Positions 31,246-39,262 of a DNA stretch of 64,000 bases are shown here, in pieces. Source of the stretch: Chloroflexi bacterium CFX6 (GTDB lineage: Bacteria; Chloroflexota; Anaerolineae; Anaerolineales; Villigracilaceae); NCBI GenBank assembly GCA_030263595.1, contig SZPG01000031.1, positions 21,488-85,487 on the forward strand. The letters are read 5' to 3'. The position numbers and the translations under genes were made by a program. The notes below the pieces were generated by a model. It was not told the DNA's origin and searched no databases. It worked only from the letters and a program-made list of their open reading frames with translations. Positions within the stretch are counted from its first letter, which is position 1. Every line of letters begins with the position of its first letter.

Positions 31246-33708
31246 GTGGCTACATTCGACCTGAACGTCCTCCCCATTCATAGGCACAACGGACAGGAGT
31301 TCGCAGACCTGCCCGGTTTGTCGGCGGCCGCGCCTCCGCGCCGCGCCGCGCGCGGGCGCGACAAGGACAGCCTCGTGCTGTATTTCATGCCGACGGGCAA
31401 TGCGGTTTTCACCGGGGAGGAGATCGGGCAACTCGCCGCCAACGCGGTCAACGCGTTCTTTCAGACTCCGGGTTCGCTGACCTTTGCCATGCGCAAGACT
31501 GCGGAATACGTCAATGCCGCCCTGCTCGAACGCAACCTTTCCACCACCGGGCGCGGGCAATATGCGCTCGGCACGCTCGCCCTGGCGGCTGTGCGGGAGA
31601 ATCTCTGCACGCTCTCGCTCAGCGGACCGTCGCACGCGGTGTGGGTCAGTGATGGAGCCCAGCGGCACATTTACGACCCGGCGCTTTCGGGCAAGGGCTT
31701 GGGGGCGGGTCAAAGTTTTCAAACCTACCTCACGCAGGTCGAATTCCAGGCGAACGACCTGATCGCGCTGTGCGGCAGATTCCCGAAGGATTGGGAAGCC
31801 GACCTGCTGAACTCGCGTCCGCCTGCCACGCTGGACGCCTGTTACCGCAAACTGACCTTCACCAAAGGCGATTTGAACGCCGCGCTCATCCAGCCTCAAA
31901 GCGGACGCGGCGTCATCACGGTTTTGCGTCCCGACGTAAGCGCCTCGCGTCCTCCCCACCCTCAGCCTGCTCCCGCCTCCCCGGAACCGATCCTCACCGA
32001 ATCCTTCGAGGAGCCCGCAATCCCCAACTCTCCAATCCTCGAACCTCGCCCTTCCGACCAACAGGAAATTTCCCCTTCTCCCATTACAGAAGACGAACTC
32101 GACGCGCTGGCGGATTTCGGCGCGCACTACGTTCAACCTTCCGCGTATGCGATCCCTCCGCAGCCGGAAAGCATCCATCCGCCCCCCGCGTCCACGCCCG
32201 CGTCTGACGGATCGCGCAGTTTCCCGCCCTCCATTCCGAGACTCAAGCCAGCCGAGCCAAAGGCGGAGAGCGAAGATTTGGGCGTCGAAACGAACGAGTA
32301 TTTTCCGGCAAAAGAAGACGACGCATCCGAACTTTCGAAACCGCTCAAGCCCACCGCGCACGCGGAAGCCGCGCGTCAGATGGCAAAGGTCATGGTCGGC
32401 GGGATCAAGACCGGGCGGCGCGTGAACGAACGTCTCGGAAACTTCCTGCGAAATTTCATCCCGAAACTCCTGCCCGGCTCGGATTCGAATCAACCGCTCA
32501 TCGTCCCAACGTACGTCATGGCGACCATGGCGATCATCGTACCGGTTTTGGTTGCCGTGGTCTCATGGGTGGTTTACAGCAAATACGGGTTGAGCGAAAC
32601 GTATTTCGAACTGTATCAAAAGGCGCTCGTGGCGAACGGACAGGCATCCAGCGAAACGGAACCGACCCGTCAGCGCGACGCCTATCAGAGAGTGCTGGAT
32701 TACGTGGATCAGGCGGAACAATATCGCGAGACGGACGAGACAAAACTATTGCGAAGCGAAGCGCAGGCGAAATGGGACAACCTGATGGGCGTTATCCGCC
32801 TCGAATTCATCCCCGCCTTTACGAATGGGCTGGGCGGCAACACACAGATCAGCCGCATGGCGGCGAGCGAAAGCGACCTCTACATGCTCGACGCCGAACG
32901 CGGCAACATCCTGCATGCGACCTTCACCGGAAGAAGCCTCGAACTCGACGGCGCGTTCAACTGTCAGCCCGGAACGTACGGAGGGTATCAGGTCGGCACC
33001 ATCGTGGACATCCTCGCCCTGCCCAAGGTCAACGCGGTCGGCGCGTCCGTCCTCGGCGTTGACACAAGCGGCAACCTGCTGTATTGCTCGCCGGGACAGG
33101 TTCCCCAGGTCTTCCCCTTGCCGCCTCTTCCCAACACCAATTGGGGACGCATCGCCTCCTTCGCGCTGGACAGCGACACACTGTACATTCTGGATTCCGA
33201 AGCGCGCGCCGTGTGGGTTTATCGCGGCAAGGACAGCGCCTTCCTCGACCCGCCATACTTCTTCTTCGGCAACCAGATCCCGGACATCGAAAACGCGATT
33301 GACCTTGCCGTAAGCGGCGACGACCTCTACCTGCTCCACGCCGACGGGCGTCTCTCCACCTGCGCCTACAGCCGCATCCCCGAAGTGCCAACGCGTTGCG
33401 TGGACCCCGCGCCGCGCATTGACAACTTCCCCGCCCACCGCGACATGGACATCTTCGCGCAGGCGCACCTCACACAAATGGCGCTCACCACCCCGCCCAA
33501 CCCCGTCGTCCTCCTGTTGGATTCTCAAAATCGGAGCGTCTTTCGCCTCACGCCTCGCTCGCTCGAATTGCAAAACCAGGTCACTGGCTTCGCCGGAAAA
33601 GCCAGCCCGTTCCAGCAAGGTCCCATCGGCGCGATGGCGATCAGCCCTAATTACATTTTATATCTTGCGATCGGCAACCAGGTCTACTTCGCCACAAACC
33701 TTCCCTAA
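31246..33708 (+). CDS. PP2C-like domain, membrane helix and beta-propeller-like protein
   Basis: 820 residues from GTG 31246. The N-terminal 215 residues resemble a degenerate PP2C-type phosphatase (LVLYFMPTGNAVFTGEEIGQ; TLSLSGPSHAVWVSDGAQRH; FQANDLIALCGRFPKDWEAD) but lack the clear Asp-metal motifs, so it may be inactive. A Pro/Ser-rich linker (about 225-370) leads to one transmembrane segment (about 420-445, MATMAIIVPVLVAVVSWVVY). Outside the membrane, repeated strands such as SFALDSDTLYILDSEARAVW suggest a beta-propeller. It may be a sensor pairing cytosolic and envelope domains; function unknown. Confidence 0.6.
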   Translation: MATFDLNVLPIHRHNGQEFADLPGLSAAAPPRRAARGRDKDSLVLYFMPTGNAVFTGEEIGQLAANAVNAFFQTPGSLTFAMRKTAEYVNAALLERNLSTTGRGQYALGTLALAAVRENLCTLSLSGPSHAVWVSDGAQRHIYDPALSGKGLGAGQSFQTYLTQVEFQANDLIALCGRFPKDWEADLLNSRPPATLDACYRKLTFTKGDLNAALIQPQSGRGVITVLRPDVSASRPPHPQPAPASPEPILTESFEEPAIPNSPILEPRPSDQQEISPSPITEDELDALADFGAHYVQPSAYAIPPQPESIHPPPASTPASDGSRSFPPSIPRLKPAEPKAESEDLGVETNEYFPAKEDDASELSKPLKPTAHAEAARQMAKVMVGGIKTGRRVNERLGNFLRNFIPKLLPGSDSNQPLIVPTYVMATMAIIVPVLVAVVSWVVYSKYGLSETYFELYQKALVANGQASSETEPTRQRDAYQRVLDYVDQAEQYRETDETKLLRSEAQAKWDNLMGVIRLEFIPAFTNGLGGNTQISRMAASESDLYMLDAERGNILHATFTGRSLELDGAFNCQPGTYGGYQVGTIVDILALPKVNAVGASVLGVDTSGNLLYCSPGQVPQVFPLPPLPNTNWGRIASFALDSDTLYILDSEARAVWVYRGKDSAFLDPPYFFFGNQIPDIENAIDLAVSGDDLYLLHADGRLSTCAYSRIPEVPTRCVDPAPRIDNFPAHRDMDIFAQAHLTQMALTTPPNPVVLLLDSQNRSVFRLTPRSLELQNQVTGFAGKASPFQQGPIGAMAISPNYILYLAIGNQVYFATNLP

Positions 33709-33714
33709 ACGCTA

Positions 33715-33832
33715 CTTTTTCACTTCCCACTTCTCACTTTCCACCCTTCGACTTCGCTCAGGGCAAGCTTTCCACTTTTCACTTCCCACTTTCTACTTTC
33801 CACTTTCCACTTTCCACCCTCACCGCCAAAGG
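33715..33832. repeat. ACTTTCCACTTTCC low-complexity array with CCCTTCGACTTCGCTCAGGG insert
   Basis: Degenerate ACTTTCCACTTTCC-type heptamer-like units fill nearly the whole gap, interrupted at 33747-33766 by a CCCTTCGAC...GTCAGGG-type palindrome common in dispersed repeats. Short copies of the same heptamer family occur in frame in the radical SAM gene (20501-20565) and elp3 (39898-39925). Confidence 0.75.
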
Positions 33833-33834
33833 AT

Positions 33835-34827
33835 ATGAATCTTTTCCATCTCCTCAAGAGACAGTCTCCGCCTCCTCCCACACCGACGCCTGTCCCTGAC
33901 GATCCCGCCGAACCTCCGCTGACGACCGTCCTCAAAACGCTCGTCATCGTCTACGACCCGCTGGTGGATCGCGCCTCCGGGAAAAAACTTTCAGAAGCCA
34001 TGCAGTGGAACAGGGTCGAAGACCTCGCCAGGGGATTCATGTCCGACATCCTGCTCGTCAGCGGGGGACTCGCGCGATATCGAATCGTCGAACGCCTCGA
34101 CGCGGACGACTTCCCCGCCAAAGTGGACGGTCACAAATACGACGCGCAAACCTACCTCAACGTCGCGCGCCGCGTTTCCCCTCCCTACATGCCGCAGGAG
34201 GCGGACTATCACGCCATTCTCGAACAATTCCACATCCTGGAACGCGTGGCGAAAGGGGAAATAGACGAAGTGTGGATCTTCAACTTCCCGCACGCGGGTT
34301 TCTACGAATCCATCATGGGCGGACCCGGCGCGTTCTGGTGCAACGCCCCTCCATTGAAAAACACCGAAGCGGCGGGACGGCGGTTCGTCGTCATGGGATT
34401 TTCCTATGAACGCGGCGTCGGCGAAATGCTCGAAAACATGGGACACCGCGCCGAATCCATCCTGGGGAAAACCTTCGCCGCGCTGCCGGAAGACCAAAAC
34501 CTTTGGAAGCGCTTCATCCGTTACGAAAAGACGCATCCGGGCAAAGCCGCCTGCGGAACTGTCCATTTTGCGCCCAACAGCCTCCGCGATTACGATTGGA
34601 ACAACCCGGCGCCGGTCCTGAGCGAATGCGACGACTGGCTATATAACTTCCCGGAATTCAAAGGCGCAACACGCGCGGTCACATCGGCGGAATGGGGAAA
34701 CGGGGATACCCGCGAACATCACAAATGGTGGTTCAGGCATATCCCAAAATCAGCAGGCAGAAAAAACGGCATCCACAATAACTGGTGGCAGTACATCATG
34801 GACCCGGACAACGTCCAAAGCGAATGA
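33835..34827 (+). CDS. Uncharacterised protein with Pro-rich N-terminus
   Basis: 330 residues. A short Pro-rich leader (RQSPPPPTPTPVPDDPAEPP) precedes one globular domain: TVLKTLVIVYDPLVDRASGK, then IDEVWIFNFPHAGFYESIMG, and near the end HHKWWFRHIPKSAGRKNGIH and NNWWQYIMDP. The Trp/His-rich C-terminus is distinctive. There is no signal peptide. I do not recognise the family. Its ATG follows the low-complexity array directly. Confidence 0.55.
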   Translation: MNLFHLLKRQSPPPPTPTPVPDDPAEPPLTTVLKTLVIVYDPLVDRASGKKLSEAMQWNRVEDLARGFMSDILLVSGGLARYRIVERLDADDFPAKVDGHKYDAQTYLNVARRVSPPYMPQEADYHAILEQFHILERVAKGEIDEVWIFNFPHAGFYESIMGGPGAFWCNAPPLKNTEAAGRRFVVMGFSYERGVGEMLENMGHRAESILGKTFAALPEDQNLWKRFIRYEKTHPGKAACGTVHFAPNSLRDYDWNNPAPVLSECDDWLYNFPEFKGATRAVTSAEWGNGDTREHHKWWFRHIPKSAGRKNGIHNNWWQYIMDPDNVQSE

Positions 34828-34908
34828 CGCGGGCGGTTCGTTTGAGAGTCTCCCGCTTGTCATAGACCTGTCATTTAAGTTTTTCGACCATGACATACAA
34901 TTGATCAG

Positions 34909-37377
34909 ATGTTCCTTCAGAAGATTCTCGCTCCTCCGGGCAGGAGAGCCCGCTACGCCGTCGTCATCGCCGCCTTCGCGGCGTATATATGGGTCTTTGC
35001 CCGCTTCCATCACGAATATGGGACGGCGCTCACTTCGCTTGCCATCTTCCCGGTCATTATCGGCAGTTGGTATTTCGGGGTAAGCGGGGGAATTGTGACT
35101 GCGCTATTGTCCATAGGGACGGATTTCGCATACCTCCTCTTGGATGGTCATCCGTTGAGTGAATTAATCGAAGGCACGGGTTACGTCATCGGCAACAGCA
35201 TCCTGGTCTTCGTGGCGCTCATCGTCGGACGCCTGGCGACCATCCTGCGCGAACGCAACGACGCCCTCCTCAGGCTGGAGAGGCTCGAAGAGGAGCGGCG
35301 CGACTATACCGAGTTGCTGGAATCGCTCAATGAAACCACGAGGATCGCATTGGAGGCGCGCGACCTGACGTCCGCCCTCGAAATCCTTTTGGAACGCACC
35401 TCGCAACTCTTCAAGGCGGACGATGGTTACCTCGTCCTGTGGGATGAAGCCGAGCAAAGACCCATCCCTTTCCTGGCATACGGCTCGATGAAGGACGTCT
35501 TTCCCCGGATGCAGATCGAAGTCGGGGAATCGTTCCTTTCCATCCACGTTCTTGAATTGGGACGCCCTCTTGCGATCCCGGACGTGAAAAACTATGAACA
35601 TGCCAATCCCCGCCTGGCGGTTCGCTTCCCCGCCCGTTCCGCTCTCGGCCTGCCCCTGGTCAGCCGGGATCGCAAATTGGGGATCCTGTTCCTGGGATAC
35701 AGGCAACCGCGCGCCTTCGATCAAACCGAAATCGTCCACGCCGATATCGTAGCCCGGCAGATCGCTCTCATCCTTACGAAGATCCAACTCCTGGAGCAAG
35801 CCCAAAAGCAGGTCAAGGAATTGACCATTCTGCACGAAGTGGCGACCATAGCCACACAGGCGGGAACTCTGGACGAACTGATCGAACGCGTCACAGACGT
35901 CATCGGCAGGAACCTGTTCCCCGACAATTTCGGCATCATGCTGATGCATAATGAAAGAAACATGCTGAAGCCTCATCCATCCTATCGCTTCGTCAACAGG
36001 GCGAAAGGATCACTGCCAAACGTGCCGATCGGCGAAGGAGTCAGCGGGCAGGTCGCCCAGACCGGCGTCCCCATCCGCGTGGGGAACATCCGGGAACTCG
36101 ACAATTATCTCGACATTGACCCGGAGACCGTCTCCGAACTGTGCGTGCCAATCAGGATCAAGGAGCAAATTCTCGGCGTGATCAACACGGAAAGTTCAAA
36201 GCCGAACGCCTTCACCGCGGACGACGAGATTCTCCTGGAGACCCTCGCCGGTCAACTCGCCACCGCCATCGAGCAGTTGCGCGCGGAGGAAGCGGAAAGG
36301 AAGTGGCTGGAACAACTGGCGCGCTCCAACGACCTGATCTATTCCCTCGCCCACATTACCACCCACATCGAAAAGGCGCTCGACACGGATGGGATCGTCC
36401 AAACCCTGGGGGAGGAATTGCTCAAGATCGGTCTCGTCTGCGCCGCCGCATTCTACAACGAAAAAAAGAGCGGGTTTACGTTCGCCTACACGTCCATGCC
36501 ACCGCAAACGCTCGAACAATTCGAAAACGGCATCGGCTTTTCATTCATCAACTATTCGTTTTCGTTCGACCTGCTTAGGGCGGCGATAGAGGCCGACAAT
36601 CTCTACCAGCCGGCGGTCGTGGACGATCCGCAGAACGAGATGCGGATCTTTTTCCCGCAGGAACGCGGCGGCATGGATCTCGCGAACGTCCTCGAGGAGG
36701 TCGGCATCGGCGATGGAACGGAACTCATGCGCCTGCCGCTGATGTTCGAGGAACAATTGCTCGGAATATTATGGGTTTGGGGAAAAGCCATCACAAAAGC
36801 GGACCTGCCGGTCATGTCCATCTTCGCAAAACAGATCGGCATCTCGCTCGAACGGGCGCGCCTGTTCGCGGAGGTGCAAAGCCTGGCGTTGACCGATCCA
36901 TTGACCGGTTTGAGAAACCGCCGCAGCCTGTTCGATCTGGGAAAGATCGAGTTCTCCAGGGCGCATCGCATGAAACGCCCCTTCTGCTGCATGATGCTCG
37001 ACCTCGATCACTTCAAAAAGGTCAATGACAATTTCGGGCACCAGGCGGGGGATGCGGTATTGCGGGAATTCGCGAGATGCTGCCAGAAATCGGTCCGGGA
37101 GATGGACCTGTTGGGACGATACGGCGGCGAGGAATTGCTCGTCTTCCTCCCCGAAACGGATTTGAAGACAGCCGTGCAGGTGGCGGAGCGTTTACGCAAA
37201 ACCATCGCGGACCATCCGATCAGAGTCAACTTTCAGGAATTGACTCTCACGGTCAGCATCGGCGTCGCGCAACTGGACGAAAACACCCTCGAACTGGAGA
37301 CGCTCATCGCCCGCGCCGACCAGGCAATGTACATCGCAAAATACAGGGGGAGGAATCGCGTGGCGGTGAGTAAATAA
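34909..37377 (+). CDS. Membrane diguanylate cyclase with GAF domains (GGDEF)
   Basis: 822 residues. N-terminal hydrophobic segments (about 10-110: YAVVIAAFAAYIWVFARFHH; LTSLAIFPVIIGSWYFGVSG; GTGYVIGNSILVFVALIVGR) resemble a DUF4118-like membrane sensor. A coiled coil (about 115-150) is followed by two or three GAF-like domains and a C-terminal GGDEF domain. The active site is RYGGEELLVF with the inhibitory RxxD (REMD) seven residues before it, so product inhibition is expected. It makes cyclic di-GMP from two GTP. The gene is convergent with a SpoIIE-type phosphatase gene 4 bases away. Confidence 0.88.
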   Translation: MFLQKILAPPGRRARYAVVIAAFAAYIWVFARFHHEYGTALTSLAIFPVIIGSWYFGVSGGIVTALLSIGTDFAYLLLDGHPLSELIEGTGYVIGNSILVFVALIVGRLATILRERNDALLRLERLEEERRDYTELLESLNETTRIALEARDLTSALEILLERTSQLFKADDGYLVLWDEAEQRPIPFLAYGSMKDVFPRMQIEVGESFLSIHVLELGRPLAIPDVKNYEHANPRLAVRFPARSALGLPLVSRDRKLGILFLGYRQPRAFDQTEIVHADIVARQIALILTKIQLLEQAQKQVKELTILHEVATIATQAGTLDELIERVTDVIGRNLFPDNFGIMLMHNERNMLKPHPSYRFVNRAKGSLPNVPIGEGVSGQVAQTGVPIRVGNIRELDNYLDIDPETVSELCVPIRIKEQILGVINTESSKPNAFTADDEILLETLAGQLATAIEQLRAEEAERKWLEQLARSNDLIYSLAHITTHIEKALDTDGIVQTLGEELLKIGLVCAAAFYNEKKSGFTFAYTSMPPQTLEQFENGIGFSFINYSFSFDLLRAAIEADNLYQPAVVDDPQNEMRIFFPQERGGMDLANVLEEVGIGDGTELMRLPLMFEEQLLGILWVWGKAITKADLPVMSIFAKQIGISLERARLFAEVQSLALTDPLTGLRNRRSLFDLGKIEFSRAHRMKRPFCCMMLDLDHFKKVNDNFGHQAGDAVLREFARCCQKSVREMDLLGRYGGEELLVFLPETDLKTAVQVAERLRKTIADHPIRVNFQELTLTVSIGVAQLDENTLELETLIARADQAMYIAKYRGRNRVAVSK

Positions 37378-37381
37378 AAAT

Positions 37382-38401
37382 TCATCCCGATACTTTCAAG
37401 GCGATCATCGTAACGTCGTCCGCCAGCGGTTTGTTTTCTCCGAACGCGCTCATGCTCTGGCGAACCGCCTGGAGCGTGTCCGAGGCTTTCAACCCCGCGT
37501 TCTGCCGGAAGACTTCAGCCAGGCTATCCATCCCAAATTCCCTGTTGCCCGAATTCAATATTTCAGTGACGCCGTCCGTGTAGAGCAGGAGCGAATCCCC
37601 TTTCGAAAACACGAGCGATTCCGTCCTCGGATGAAAGTCCTCGACCAGGCCGACTGCCGGCGCGGTCGGTCTGAGCCAGATCACCTCGCCGCTTTCCCTG
37701 CGATGGAGGACGGGCGGATTATGTCCCGCGTTGACGTAGGCAAAAGAAAGGTTCGCCGGGTCGAAGCGCGCCAGAAACACCGTCACAAAGGTCGTGAAGT
37801 GTATGTTATGGATGTAGAAGCGGTTGATCCGCTCGAGGATTTCGGCGGGCGAATCGGAATCGGGCGCGATCGTCCGCAGGGCGGTTTGCAGACTGCTCAT
37901 CAACATTCCCGCCGAGACGCCATGTCCGCTCACGTCCGCGATAACCAGCCCGTGCGCGCCGTCGCGGTACCGAAAGAAATCGAAGTAATCGCCGCCGATG
38001 ATCTCGGAGGGACGGCTGAACGCCGCCAATTCCACCCCCCGGATGTTGGGAACACGCTGAGGCAGCAGGGCGCGCTGAACGATCTGCGAGAGTTCCAGTT
38101 CGGCTTCCAGCCGCCGCCGCTCCGCCTCGGAGTAATGGTCCAGGCACACGCTGGCGGTATAGTCCATCTCGAGAAGGCTGGAGTCGACGTAACCGCGGCA
38201 GACCACGCAAACTCCCAGGGTCTTCTCTTCGATCTTCTCCAGGCTGGCTTCGATCACGTGCAGGTGTTCCTGAACGCAACCTTCGTCCTCGCACAGGCAG
38301 ATTTCCTTCTTTTCGGCGGGCGCGGCTTCCAGAAACTCCGCGATCTCCCTTTGCTTTGCCTTCAAAGCCTCCTGAACCTGCGGGTAAATGTCAGTTGCCA
38401 T
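37382..38401 (-). CDS. SpoIIE/PP2C-type phosphatase with N-terminal DksA-like zinc domain
   Basis: 339 residues behind GGAGG on the minus strand. The first 110 residues form a helical, cysteine-containing module: CLCEDEGC (about 35-42), then IEEKTLGVCVVCRGYVDSSL and CLDHYSEAE, similar to the zinc finger of DksA/TraR proteins. The rest is an RsbU-like phosphatase: IIGGDYFDFFRYRDGAHGLV, IADVSGHGVSAGMLMSSLQT, LLLYTDGVTEILN and LADDVTMIALK carry the metal-binding Asp residues. Such enzymes dephosphorylate anti-sigma antagonists, but none lies adjacent. The fusion of these two modules is unusual. Confidence 0.82.
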   Translation of the reverse strand: MATDIYPQVQEALKAKQREIAEFLEAAPAEKKEICLCEDEGCVQEHLHVIEASLEKIEEKTLGVCVVCRGYVDSSLLEMDYTASVCLDHYSEAERRRLEAELELSQIVQRALLPQRVPNIRGVELAAFSRPSEIIGGDYFDFFRYRDGAHGLVIADVSGHGVSAGMLMSSLQTALRTIAPDSDSPAEILERINRFYIHNIHFTTFVTVFLARFDPANLSFAYVNAGHNPPVLHRRESGEVIWLRPTAPAVGLVEDFHPRTESLVFSKGDSLLLYTDGVTEILNSGNREFGMDSLAEVFRQNAGLKASDTLQAVRQSMSAFGENKPLADDVTMIALKVSG

Positions 38402-38468
38402 TTCGTGCCTCCGATGGGTGCGGGTGAAAAATTAGAACATTTGTTAGATACAACAATGTCGCCATTTC

Positions 38469-39227
38469 TTACACAGGCGTCCAAACCTGATACAACCCCA
38501 ACCGGCCGTTCTCCCCGTCCGAATAAAACGTCTCGGACACGCGGAAACCGCTCCTTTCCGCCAATTCGGATAATTCCTCCTCGCTGAAGTGATGCACGTA
38601 ACGCAGACCTCTTCCCCCGCTCCGCCAATCGAGCAGATAATCGCCCGCCTCCACCTCCGACCCGGAAACTGATACAGCCTCCCAGGGCTGGATCCTCGCC
38701 TTGAGTTTCTCGCTATTCAGGAACTGCCAGTTCGAATGGATGAACCTGCCCTCGGGCTTGAGCAGTTGACGAACCGCGTGGAGAAGATTCAGGCGAAGTT
38801 CGGTCGAGGGAATGTGATGCAAAACGGCGAAGGCAGCGATCAGTGACCAGTGACCAGTGAGCAGTGACCAATGATCTAATTGATGACCGATAACTGATGA
38901 CTGATCACTGATAACTGAAAACCGGGTCAGATCGAGTTCGACAAACCTGGCAGAAAAATGCCCCGGCTGGGATTCCGCCTCTCGGAGCAGAGGCAGGCTG
39001 AAGTCCACGCCCAGATACGAGCCGCGGTGACCGCGCTTTGCCAGTTCGCGCGCCAGTTCCCCGTTGCCGCATCCCAGATCCAATATATCCTCATCCCCTT
39101 TCAGCATTTCGAGGACGCGCCTCACGCCGGGCTGAATCCGATTCCGCGTGGCGGAGAACGAATCGCCAAAACGGGTGTAGAACTCGCGGTTGAGCTCGAG
39201 GAGGCGCGCGGCGGTGGCTGAATCCAT
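38469..39227 (-). CDS. SAM-dependent methyltransferase with repeat-derived insert
   Basis: 252 residues. Motif I is ILDLGCGNGELARELAKRGH, then YLGVDFSLPLLREAESQPG, AAFAVLHHIPSTELRLNLLH and LLKPEGRFIHSNW. Between VELDLTRF and IAAFAVLHH an insert of about 27 residues (SVISDQSSVIGHQLDHWSLL and on) is encoded by the low-complexity DNA at 38833-38925; related methyltransferases join these parts directly. A TATAAT (minus strand, 39239-39234) lies 6 bases before the ATG, so the message is probably leaderless. Substrate unknown. Confidence 0.8.
   Translation of the reverse strand: MDSATAARLLELNREFYTRFGDSFSATRNRIQPGVRRVLEMLKGDEDILDLGCGNGELARELAKRGHRGSYLGVDFSLPLLREAESQPGHFSARFVELDLTRFSVISDQSSVIGHQLDHWSLLTGHWSLIAAFAVLHHIPSTELRLNLLHAVRQLLKPEGRFIHSNWQFLNSEKLKARIQPWEAVSVSGSEVEAGDYLLDWRSGGRGLRYVHHFSEEELSELAERSGFRVSETFYSDGENGRLGLYQVWTPV
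38833..38930. repeat. In-frame CAGTGACCAGTGACC low-complexity element
   Basis: Degenerate units of GTGACCA / ACTGATGACTGATCACTGAT type with inverted symmetry between the two halves, inside the methyltransferase gene. The frame stays open across it. Confidence 0.8.
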
Positions 39228-39233
39228 GCCGTC

Positions 39234-39250
39234 ATTATAACGGGTATAAT
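39234..39250. promoter_or_regulatory. Divergent -10 boxes for the methyltransferase and elp3
   Basis: ATTATA at 39234-39239 (TATAAT on the minus strand) serves the methyltransferase, and TATAAT at 39245-39250 serves elp3. They are 5 bases apart, so the two polymerases would compete for overlapping sites. Confidence 0.55.
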
Positions 39251-39262
39251 CCTGCCACTACC

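Noticed and set aside
31270..31900. Active PP2C phosphatase at the N-terminus of the 820-residue protein
   Set aside because: The fold is suggested, but the DG and metal Asp motifs are not evident.
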